Shown here piece after piece: positions 12,405 through 21,618 of a DNA stretch of 64,000 nt. Positions within the stretch are counted from its first letter, which is position 1. Each line of letters begins with the position of its first letter. The position numbers and the translations under genes were made by a program. This stretch comes from Piliocolobus tephrosceles (lineage: Eukaryota; Chordata; Mammalia; Primates; Cercopithecidae). Below the pieces are notes generated by a model. It saw only the letters and a list, made by a program, of their open reading frames with translations, was not told the origin of the DNA and did no database searches. The stretch covers positions 26,932,658-26,996,657 of the forward strand of contig NC_045444.1 of assembly GCF_002776525.5 (NCBI RefSeq), given 5' to 3'.

Positions 12405-12530
12405 TTTGTGTAGATAAGCAAACTGAGGCTTAGTAAATATTAATAAATTTTCCAAGAACACAGGAATAGTTAGATTCAAATCCACATCTATATTTTTCAG
12501 AAAACAAATTTTTCTTTCTGCTATGTCACG
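12405..12530 (-). mobile_element. MIR fragment
   Basis: GATAAGCAAACTGAGGCTTA and AGATTCAAATCCACATCT match reversed MIR. Confidence 0.7.
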
Positions 12531-12695
12531 TTATGACTGTTCCACCAAGTTATTTCTCTATATATCATTTTGCTGCCTTCTCCTAAAAAGAAAGAAATTA
12601 AAATAATAGATCATAACTCAAGACATTAGTTGGACCATGTTTATAAACGTACATGGTCAATGAATGTTAAAAGTATAGTCTGCCTTTTCCTCTTC

Positions 12696-12723
12696 TCTAT
12701 ATTGCTGGATAGAGCAATATAGA
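12696..12723. repeat. perfect 11-bp hairpin
   Basis: TCTATATTGCT (12696-12706) pairs exactly with AGCAATATAGA (12713-12723) over a GGATAG loop. Confidence 0.9.
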
Positions 12724-12812
12724 TAAACTTCTTAGGCTGTAGTTTGGAAGCATGTTAATTATCTAATTTGTTTCCAATCATCTTTTTCTCTAGATGGAGC
12801 GACTGAAAGACA

Positions 12813-12858
12813 GATGGGTGGGTAGGTAGGTAGACAGATAGATAGACCGACCGACTAA
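12813..12858. repeat. imperfect tetranucleotide repeat
   Basis: GGTA units pass into GATA-like and then GACC/GACT units. Confidence 0.8.
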
Positions 12859-12929
12859 CCTAGTATATAGGTGTGCACACATCTATATAATGTGATAGTT
12901 TAAAAATGTTTATTTATATTCAGTTTAAT

Positions 12930-13034
12930 GCTTAGGATAAGGATACCAGAAGTCTGACTTCCAGATAAGTAAGATATCATGAATCTGAATCAAAAAGGAA
13001 CACATATCATCCAGATACATGGTTAGGTTATTCT
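12930..13034 (+). repeat. direct duplication, copy 1
   Basis: Shares GGATACCAGAAGTCTGACTT and the next ~80 bases with 14446-14545. Similarity also extends left (TTTAAAAATGTTT against TTTTAAAATGTTT), so the duplicated unit was about 130 bp. Confidence 0.85.
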
Positions 13035-13148
13035 ATATACATATATACACTCTATATACTAGGTCCATCTATCTATTTATAATCTATCTACCTACACACA
13101 TATACACACACTTGTGCATATACATTCATGCACATAGCCAGTTTAATG

Positions 13149-13362
13149 CAGTGGGTAAGAACACTGGCTCCATGATCTTAATGTTCTCAGCTGTAACCTG
13201 TGACAGAATATTCAATCTCTGTACCTCACTTTTATCATCTGTAAAATCCAAAATAATGGAGCCTATCTTAATGAGTTGTTGTAATTATTAAATGAGACTC
13301 TACCTATAGAACACTTAGAACCATGCTTATCATCTGGTAAAATACAAAAGAAACATTAGCTA
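13149..13362 (+). mobile_element. MIR element
   Basis: A long MIR: GTGGGTAAGAACACTGGCTC at the start, CCTCACTTTTATCATCTGTA in the core, then GTTGTTGTAATTATTAAATG and AGAACACTTAGAACCATGC. Confidence 0.85.
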
Positions 13363-13825
13363 CTTTTCTCCTTCCTCTCCTCCTCTCTCCTCATGCCCAA
13401 TCCTTCCACAGGATCATATATGTAAATTAATGGTTGTAGGTTCCGATAATCTGTGCTAGACCCAAGATATAATTTCAGGGAAGAGTGGCAGGTTCCAGTT
13501 AGGACTCAGTATTTAAGCCCTCTAATCTGATTTTCAAGAGAGCTCTACTTCGAGGTATTCTGCTCCTGCAAAGCTAATAATTACGTGGTATTCATATCTC
13601 ATTTGGTTACTGTTCTGGGAGTATTTCTCCTCATGAACCTTACAGCATACACAGTGCAAATGGAAGGATAAGATGTTGCCAGTCATTTGTCTGTGGCCAT
13701 TACTACATCATGAATGCTGGGCTCAGGCAAATCCATCGGATACAGGGAGAGTTCTGAGGAGAAGCAATCAGATTTAAAGCACCTAAGGGCGTGGGAGGTG
13801 GTTGTGAGTGTGTTTCTAGACAAAG
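13363..13825. other. non-repetitive stretch
   Basis: No gene or clear repeat seen. Confidence 0.4.
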
Positions 13826-13993
13826 AAGTAGTGAGTTGACCTAAGTTCTCTTACTATCTCCATTACATATTAACTGGTGACCTTTTTTACATGACTACCT
13901 TTTTGAGTTCTAGCTTCTTTATTAGCAATATAAAAGGGTCATGTCAACAATCTCGGAAATCTCCTTCAACTCTAATTGCAATGACTATATCAT
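13826..13993 (+). mobile_element. MIR fragment
   Basis: Degraded MIR3/MIRc-like order ending in TCTCCTTCAACTCTAATTGC. Confidence 0.5.
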
Positions 13994-14050
13994 AAAAATA
14001 TAAAACTTTAGTTTTGGTGGTTTTGTACTAGTTTTAAAATGTTTGAGGCT

Positions 14051-14385
14051 GGCCAGGCGCAGTGGCTGATGCCTGTAATCACAGCACTTTGGGAGGCCGA
14101 GGCAGGTGGATCACCTGAGGTCAGGAGTTCAAGACCAGCCTGGCCAACATGGTGAAACTCTGTCTCTACTAAAATTATAAAAATTAGCCAGGCATGGTGA
14201 CAGGCTCCTGTAATCCCAGCTACTGGGGAGGCTGAGGCAGAAGAATCGCTGAAACCCAGGAAGCAGAGGTCGAAGTGAGCTGAGATTGCACCATTGTACT
14301 CCATCCTGGGGGACAAGAGCAAAACTACATCAAAAAAAAAAAAAAAAAGTATGTATGTATGTATGTATATATGTATGTATGTATG

Positions 14386-14436
<51 letters not shown>
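14051..14436 (+). mobile_element. AluS element with compound microsatellite tail
   Basis: A full two-monomer Alu starting GGCCAGGCGCAGTGGCT with an AluS-type body and A-tail at about 14332-14348. The tail continues into (TATG)n at 14349-14388 and (CTAT)n at 14389-14436. Near-identical flanks ATGTTTGAGGCT (14039-14050) and ATTTTTGAGGCT (14437-14448) are its target-site duplication. The microsatellite therefore lies inside the insertion and grew from the tail. The Alu interrupts copy 2 of the 12930 duplication. Confidence 0.9.
14349..14436. repeat. compound (TATG)n-(CTAT)n microsatellite
   Basis: About ten TATG units followed by twelve CTAT units, inside an Alu tail. Confidence 0.95.
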
Positions 14437-14445
14437 ATTTTTGAG

Positions 14446-14545
14446 GCTTAGGGTAAGGATACCAGAAGTCTGACTTCCAGATAAGTGAGGTATTATGAAT
14501 CGTGATCAAGAAGGAACAAATATCATCTGGATATATGATTATTCT
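14446..14545 (+). repeat. direct duplication, copy 2
   Basis: Second copy of 12930-13034. An Alu splits its left end. Confidence 0.85.
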
Positions 14546-15490
14546 GAGAGTTCTTGCTTGTTTAAAGCATTTTATTAGAAAAGACAAGATCATGCTGAAT
14601 CAACTAATATACTGACAAAATATGCTGAATAGAGAAACAAGAGGTTCTCTCTGAATTTGTGTCTATCTACTCTATGCTCAATGCATTTAGTTCCTCTCAT
14701 GGTGTTGCATCTGAATTCTAGTAATATTTTTCCACAAACTGACTATTATAGATTTTTAAAAATCTTAGCTAAGTGAGGTTATTCTATATTTCTAATAGTG
14801 AGCAAAATGACTAATCATCAACTCTTAAATTCAGTGATGTGGGCTTTATTATGTTACAAAAACCCCCATAAATATTTGAAGATTAAACAGTGTTTGCTCC
14901 AGAATTGTACAAATTCAAACTTAGTACTATAAATAACCAGCATACCTTCAGACTGATGTAATCAAATCAAATATGTCAACAGAAGTATATGTCCCAATTA
15001 CATTTTTAAAAATAGAAAACTGGACTAATGGAGTTTATACAATTTTCAGTAAGTCATCTTAGAACAAAACAAATCTGACAATCAACCTCACATTTTAACA
15101 ACTGTTATTCACCAGAATGAAGTCATCATAGTATTCTGTATGTGTTTCACATGAAACACTGACACTTTTTATTGAATATAATTTGAAACAAAGGAATTCA
15201 ACATCAACTTTTAGAATAGGCATATTGCATGTTAAAATTTCAAAACTCTGAAATTGATTTATTAGTACACAATAAAACCAGAACAATATCTTACTCTTTT
15301 CCTAACTCCAGGTAATGTATTTTTGAAAGCTCCTGAAGTCTCCACTCAACTTGTTTGTAAAGCAATGTAATTGTAAGATTCAATTTTATTATCAAGGATC
15401 TGACAATGTTAGCCAGTCTCCTGGCAAGTCCAAGAAGTTCTATAGACCACTTAAAGTTAATAGATAATAAGGATTTCTACTTTTTGGCTA
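14546..15490. other. non-repetitive stretch
   Basis: No gene or assigned repeat. Confidence 0.45.
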
Positions 15491-15500
15491 ACAAACTTTT

Positions 15501-15812
15501 GTTTGTTTGCTTGTTTGTTTTTGAGATGGAGTTTTACTCTGTCGCCCAGGCTAGAGTGCAGCGGCATGATCTTGGCTCACTACAAGCTCCGCCTCTCAGG
15601 TTCACGGCATTCTTCTGCCTCAGCCTCCCAAGTAGCTGGGACTACAGGTGCCCGTCACCATGCCCGGCTAATTTTATATATATACATATATATATATATA
15701 TATTTTTTTTCAGTCGAGAGGGGGTTTCACCTTGTTAGCCAGGATGGTCTCCGTCTCCTGACCTCGTGATCTGCCTGCCTTGGCCTCCCACAATGCTGGG
15801 ATTACAGGTGTG
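15501..15812 (-). mobile_element. AluY-like element, 5'-truncated, with internal TA repeat
   Basis: Reversed Alu with CTACAAGCTCCGCCTC (Y-type) and a T-rich tail at the left. ACAAACTTTT occurs at 15491-15500 and 15813-15822 as the target-site duplication. The 5' end stops before the usual GGCCGGGCGC start, so about 20 bases are missing. The middle A-rich linker has become a (TA)n tract at 15674-15702. Confidence 0.9.
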
Positions 15813-15822
15813 ACAAACTTTT

Positions 15823-16559
15823 AAACTGAATGAAACCTTATAGTAAGTTCAGGATTCTACCGAACTATATTCAAGTGTAGCTAAAAGCCAACTTTGACTT
15901 GGCATTGGTGTAAGAGGTGCATTGATGTCTGGTTTAACATGTAGCCCCTTATCTTCTCTCCTGCCTATCCCTCATCCTTACCTATTGTCAGTCAAGTAGT
16001 CAAGTAGTTCCTAAGTAGCAGCATGATGGTAACTGCTAATCTGACCCATCACACTTCCTTAGATCAGGCTGGTAAGGAGACAATGAGCTCAAATGAATTT
16101 AAAAAAAATGTATTAGTCATAGCACAGGAGACAGCAAGTGGTTTTTGCTCAATTCAATTCTCCTTTCACCTCAAGTGCCATTGGGTTGATATGGAGGTGG
16201 GAATTGGTAGATGTTGTACATACAGTGTGTCTGTCACAACTGAGGAGCCATGAGCTCAAGAAACTCTTAATCTTTGCTTCTTTTTTTTTGTGGGGGAGGG
16301 AGGGGGAACTCCTATTCTTATAAAGAGACTGCAAAAAAGTAAAAATTTAAAATTTAAAAAACACAGATCATTCTCTCTTCTGGAGAGAACTATTGTCTTA
16401 AGAGGAATGTAAACAGCTCTTCTCCAGGGAGGATAGGCAGCATTCTTTGTTTGTACTGTAATGTAATGTCTTTGGAAAGGGAGATATTAACCTTTAATAT
16501 TGAAGAATATAAATACATCTGAGCAAATTGTCTGCTAAGGTCTAGATGTGAAGAAATGT
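15823..16559. other. non-repetitive stretch
   Basis: No gene recognised. A G-rich run, GGGGGAGGGAGGGGG, lies near 16292-16306. Overlapping short open frames on both strands at 16023-16334 look like chance. Confidence 0.4.
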
Positions 16560-16980
16560 GCAAAGTTTATGGAGAATTGTCTCCAAACATCTGTCTCCTT
16601 CCCCAGACTAATTACCTTTGTTCTTCTATCCCACATCTGCTACTTGTAGCTTCCTAGAATTATTTCGTATTGTGATTTCACTTCATCTAGCAAACTTTTA
16701 TTTATATTTTAAAAAGTATCTTATAGGCCATCCTTCTCTGTGAACCCTTGCTAGACAAGCTACTCAGATCTACTTGTTCCGCTTCTATATGCTTTTAGCA
16801 TTTTGCCTGTATGCTGACCTTGGCAACAATGGAACTATTCTGTAATTGTTGAATTTTTTTTTTTTTTTTTTTGTCTTCTCCACTACACTGCCGACTCCTT
16901 AAGGACAAATATAACTTCACAGATTCAACTATGTCCACCTATTTTCTAACATAAAGCCTGATGACTTGTTACATTAATTA
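16560..16980 (+). mobile_element. L2 fragment
   Basis: L2 3'-half order (TGAACCCTTGCTAGACAAGC, then CCGACTCCTTAAGGACAAAT) with a T-run (about 16855-16873) inside. Confidence 0.5.
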
Positions 16981-16984
16981 CTTT

Positions 16985-17090
16985 ACCTTTCTGAATCTGA
17001 GTTTATCTTCTGTGAAATGAGCCTATAATCACCTAGCCTATCATGAAATATATTTTGTAAAATTTGAATGCAGTGTCATCTTGGAATCTC
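16985..17090 (+). mobile_element. MIR fragment
   Basis: TTATCTTCTGTGAAATGAGC resembles the MIR core. Confidence 0.45.
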
Positions 17091-18319
17091 ACTTCTCTTC
17101 TCTTGGCTATATTGGTAATGCTTACTCAATGACCAGTTTTGCTATAGACATTTTCACCAATATGTCTCACTGACATGGATTGCTTCTCCCATATCTAACT
17201 GAAAAAAAAAAAAAAAAAAGCATGAATTTTATATATATCATCTAAAGACCCTAACTTTTTTTTTAAATAAAGCATTATATAAAGTTCATTGCCTAGTAGT
17301 TTTCAGCTAATGTCTGTATTCTGAAAATGATCAAGAGAATGTTCTCACTGTTCTGTGTTCTGTCTGCTCAGAGCATTTTTTTTTTTTTTTCTTGAAAATG
17401 GATGGGTCAAAGTCATTGCTACTTCTGATGAGTAGTTCTTAATCAAGTCACGGTGACCTTTTTGTTTTTGTTGTGTCTTATTTTATATATATACATATAA
17501 AGGAAAGTGTTACAGTTACTGCACGTTCCCCTTGAAAGTCTTTTTGTATTCCATATCTGTCCTTTAAAAATGAAAAAAAGATTATGTTTCATGGTACTGT
17601 AATCACCAAGTCATGGTAAAGTCAGACATTTACTTCAGATTTTCTATTTTTCATTGCATTCTTTTTCATTCATTAGAAGGCAAACCACCTTGATTTTTCA
17701 TATTGCTTAGTAGCATAATTTGTTTTTCAGCTTTTGGAGTATCTGTGCTTTCCCATAATCTTCACTTTTCAAAAATCTTTATTTTTTTTTATGTCTTCAA
17801 AGTCAACAAAAGCCCACAAATATAACATTTTATTTCTGTTTCAGGTTTGTAATGGTATACCCATGAAGACTAATTTTTAACAGTATAAGCATTCATCCTT
17901 GAAAACATAGCATTCCCATATGTACAAATGACTTTAAGTGCAGCATGTTTCTACAACTGACATTCAGCTTGAGAATCATGATGGTTACTCAATAGGTGAT
18001 AAATGCCATGGCACTAAGATAGAAATATTTCATCCTTCTAACTTTGTGGATTAGGATATTTCTAATTAAATGGTAGAATCATTTACCTCTTCGAGGCAAT
18101 CGGAGATTATGATCCCACGATTTACCATATTTCACCTCCCTTTTTTCTTTTTTTAATTGAAAGAACATGGACACTACTATTAGTAGACAATAGATACATC
18201 TTTCACTATGTCTTCTTATCATAGTTTTCAAATATTCACAACACAAAATCATTAAATAAATGAAAAGCATACTGTCCAAGTCCTGATAACAGTAAAAATA
18301 GTAGCTCATAATAGTATAC
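17091..18319. other. non-repetitive stretch
   Basis: No gene. Homopolymer runs lie near 17202-17219 (A) and 17377-17390 (T). Confidence 0.45.
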
Positions 18320-18530
18320 TATTCTGTAGTTTACAAATTACATTTGCTCTTTCATTCAGGGTTCATAGCAGCCCTGTAGGTGGGCATCACCACCTCCATC
18401 TAAACATTTTAAAGTAAAGCTAAAATAGTTAGATAAATATTTAAAGTCATACAACTATAATTTACTAGGACCAAGTTATAAATCCGAGCTTCTGAGTCCA
18501 ACTTTAGTATTTATTTTATCAACTGCTTTC
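18320..18530 (-). mobile_element. MIR element
   Basis: Reversed MIR: TAGCAGCCCTGTAGGTGGGC, then a degraded core and GAGCTTCTGAGTCCAACTTT. Confidence 0.7.
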
Positions 18531-18909
18531 CTGTAGAGGTTTTGTCTTGTGTTTTATTTTTTGTCATCTAAGAGAATTTTTTTATGTATATTCCTTCACA
18601 TTTTTGCAGAAGTGCCTCAGAGTGTGCATATGTATGTGATATGAGTGTATCTATGTGTGAGTGTGTGTGCAGGGGTCTAAAATGATGACATTCCTGATCT
18701 CCTTTTAAAAATCATGGCCTCCATCAGAAATTTTTTTTTATCTTTTTTTTTTTTTCCCCAAAACGAGGGTCTTAAGGAGGATTTATTATGAAAAAAAAAG
18801 TTTGCTGCTAAAATAAAAATGTTAAAGCTCTAATCTCAAGATGATATATTTCTGTCTATCTGTGGCTTCTCTTTTGACATCCCACAGAATGAATGAACAT
18901 GCGTGGTTA
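18531..18909. other. non-repetitive stretch with TG- and T-rich tracts
   Basis: TG-rich DNA at about 18625-18670 and T-runs near 18728-18756. No gene. Confidence 0.45.
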
Positions 18910-18914
18910 CTGAA

Positions 18915-19306
18915 TGATATGGTTTGGCTCTGCATCCCTACCCAAATCTCCTGCCGAATTTTAGTCCTCTGTGTTGGTCGTGGGGCCTGCTGGAAAGTGA
19001 CTGGATCATGTGGGCAGTTTCTAATGGTTTAAAACTATCCCTCCAGGTGCTGTTCTGAAAATATTGAGTTCCCACAAGATATGGTTGTATATACCTGTGT
19101 GACACCTTCCCCACTTCCTCCTGCTCTAGCAATGTGAAGACGTCCACTCCTGTTTTGACTTCTGCCATGAGTTTAAGCTCCCTGAGGCCTCCACATCCAT
19201 GCTTCCTGTGCAGCCTGGTGAACTGTGAGTCAGCTGAACCTCTTTTCTTTATAAATTATCCACTCTTAGGTATTTCCTTATAGTAGTGCAAGAACAGACT
19301 AATACC
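18915..19306 (+). mobile_element. MST solo LTR (ERVL-MaLR)
   Basis: Runs from TGATATGGTTTGGCTCTGCA to AACAGACTAATACC, matching an MST LTR in order (AGGTGCTGTTCTGAAAATA, CAATGTGAAGACGTCCACTC, TTTATAAATTATCC). CTGAA flanks it at 18910-18914 and 19307-19311, the 5-bp target duplication expected of ERVL integrases. There is no internal region, so it is a solo LTR. Confidence 0.9.
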
Positions 19307-19340
19307 CTGAACTTCCTAGAAACAGTGATATAGTACACAT

Positions 19341-19606
19341 TCTTGCTTTGTCACCCAGGCTGGAGTGCCATCTCGGCTCACTGCAACCTCCACCTCCCAG
19401 GATCAAGTGATTCTCCTGCTTCAGCCTCCCAAGTAGCTGGGATTACAGATGCCCGCCACCATGCCGGGCTAATTTTTGTATTTTTAGTAGAGACAAGGTT
19501 TCATCATATTAGCTAGGCTGGTCTTGAACTCCTGATCTCAGATGATCTGCCCACCTCAGCCTCCCAAAGTGCTGGGATTACAGGCGTGACCCACCATGCC
19601 CGACCC
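19341..19606 (-). mobile_element. AluS-type element lacking its tail
   Basis: Reversed Alu from GCTTTGTCACCCAGGCTGG to the 5' start region CATGCCCGACCC. The expected T-rich stretch at its left end is absent, so the 3' end is truncated. It lies just beside the MST LTR. Confidence 0.85.
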
Positions 19607-19759
19607 AGTACATAGTCTTTTTCAAAAAGACAGAAAGAAATCAAGCTTACTGATTAAGGCTACTTGTTAATAAGGTTGAATTTGAACTCAAATTTATATC
19701 TCCATGAGAGATTTGATAGTTTTCTATCATATCTTATACTTTCAATTAGCTCATTGTTG

Positions 19760-20000
19760 AGTAAGACACTGAATAAGACACATTGATAGGCACGGGAAGA
19801 AAAGCATTAATTCATTTCCTTATTCAAAACTATTTACTTTCTATCCTTTTTTTAACATAGAAGTGAAATAGCTATAAATACTATAGCTTCAAAGATGAGT
19901 TAAAGCCAGTTCCTACTACAACTTCACAATATCATTGGGAAAAGAGACAGAAAGGTAAAAGCACAGTACAAGATGATAAATGGTTATCCCAAGATGAGGT
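19760..20000 (-). mobile_element. probable L2 fragment
   Basis: Weak resemblance to the reversed L2 3' half. It continues beyond the tandem duplication at 20225-20380. Confidence 0.35.
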
Positions 20001-20045
20001 CTAAGCAAGAAGAAGGAACAATACTGTTATATGAGAAAAAATAGT

Positions 20046-20169
20046 TCAGTTATTTTGCACATAAGTTCACTAGAAAAGACATAAACAACACACAAATATC
20101 AGGAATCAGTTATGTTGAACAGAAGTTCACTAGGAAAGAGAGACATAAACAACACACAAATATCACGGA
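20046..20169 (+). repeat. tandem duplication, two ~60-bp units
   Basis: Unit 1 (20046-20105) and unit 2 (20106-20169) share TCAGTTAT, AAGTTCACTAG and ACATAAACAACACACAAATA in order. Unit 2 has 4 extra bases (GAGA). Confidence 0.9.
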
Positions 20170-20224
20170 CATGAAAATCATAAATTTTTTAAAGACCACT
20201 AATTTGGCATAATTGGTGTTTATT

Positions 20225-20380
20225 ATGGCAGAGAAGGCTGAAATAGAGAGGTTAAGAATGGATAGTAGTTTAGGGTCAAGCTAAGGACCTTGTCTGCCAT
20301 CAAAGGTATTTGGAATTTCTCATTCAAGAACTGGAGATCTGATGAAGAATTTTAAGCCAGATAAGATACAAGCATCGTCA
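20225..20380 (-). mobile_element. probable L2 fragment
   Basis: Resembles the reversed L2 phrase around AAGGACCTTGTCTGCCATCA and AATTTTAAGCCAGATAAGA. Confidence 0.45.
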
Positions 20381-20570
20381 GATATGGCAGAAGCATAATT
20401 CCTATTCTTGGGGTCTTAAAATCCACTAAAAGCAGTGAAATAATATATAAATACATAAAAAATAAATTGATGAAAATTAGATTACAAATACTTTCAGACA
20501 ACTAGCACAGACAAGAGGTATTACATGACTTCAGAAAAAGAGGGAAGCAACATGAACAGTGTGGAATTTC

Positions 20571-20875
20571 TTTTTTTTTTTTTTTTCTTTGAGATGGAGT
20601 CTCGCTCTGTCCCCCAGGCTGGAGTGCATCGGCGCCACCTCCGCAAGCTCCACCTCCCGGGTTCATGCCATTCTCCTGCCTCAGCCTCCCCCCAAGCAGC
20701 TGGGACTACAGGCGCCCAACACCACACGCGGCTAATTTTTTGTATTTCTTCTATTTTAGTAGAGATGGGGTTTCACCGTGTTAGCCAGGATGGTCTCAAT
20801 CTCCTGACCTCGTGATCCACCCACCTTGGCCTCCCAAAGTGCTGGTATTACAGGCATGAGCCACCACGCCTGGCC
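20571..20875 (-). mobile_element. full-length AluY-type element
   Basis: Reversed Alu with T-run at left and the 5' start GTGGCGTGGTGGCTC (in reverse) at right. A 16-bp exact target duplication, AACAGTGTGGAATTTC, sits at 20555-20570 and 20876-20891. Confidence 0.95.
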
Positions 20876-20891
20876 AACAGTGTGGAATTTC

Positions 20892-21368
20892 TATGAACTT
20901 TTTAGGAAGGGAGGGGCACAGAGAAGGAAAAAGAGAGAGATAAACATGCGCACGCGTGTGGATGTGTGTACACACTTGTGTATTAAATAAAATACATCCA
21001 TATGTAGAGACATAAATAAAAACAGTGTTGGCAAGGACACCAAATTGTTAGTGCATTTGTTATTGATTGACTTTGTTAAAATAACATGAAGGATACTAAC
21101 ACATACAATTTTACTTGTCCTTTATGGCTTCTTTGTCTCAGATTGTGGTTTAGGCTCGATATTATCTCAGATAGTTCAAATCTATCATTTAAATGATGAA
21201 GGCCTCAGAAGATCTTTAAGTAAAGGAGTATATAATGAAATAACCCAGACCTGTCAAAAATGAATAAATAAATAAAAAAGCAAATAAAAACAGGAGCAGA
21301 AATAGTCTGGATGTATGAGAGTGGAAATAGTAGGATGACTCTGCAGTCACTTCCTTGGCTCCTGGCTT
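20892..21368. other. non-repetitive stretch
   Basis: No gene. Contains an alternating purine/pyrimidine stretch near 20945-20980 (GCGCACGCGTGTGGATGTGT). Confidence 0.45.
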
Positions 21369-21618
21369 CTTCCTGTCTCATTATTATTATTATTATTATT
21401 ATTATACTTTAAGTTCTAGGGTACATGTGCATAACATGCAGGTTTGTTACATATGTATACTTGTGCCATGTTGGTGTGCTGCACCCATCAACTCGTCAGC
21501 ACCCATCAACTCGTCATTTACATCAAGTATAACTCCCAATGAAACCCCTCCCCCCTCCCCCCCATGATAGGCCCCAGTGTGTGATGTTCCCCTTCCCGAG
21601 TCCAAGTGATCTCATTGT

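Noticed and set aside
16292..16306. G-rich run as a G-quadruplex promoter element
   Set aside because: An isolated run with no nearby transcription start signals or gene.
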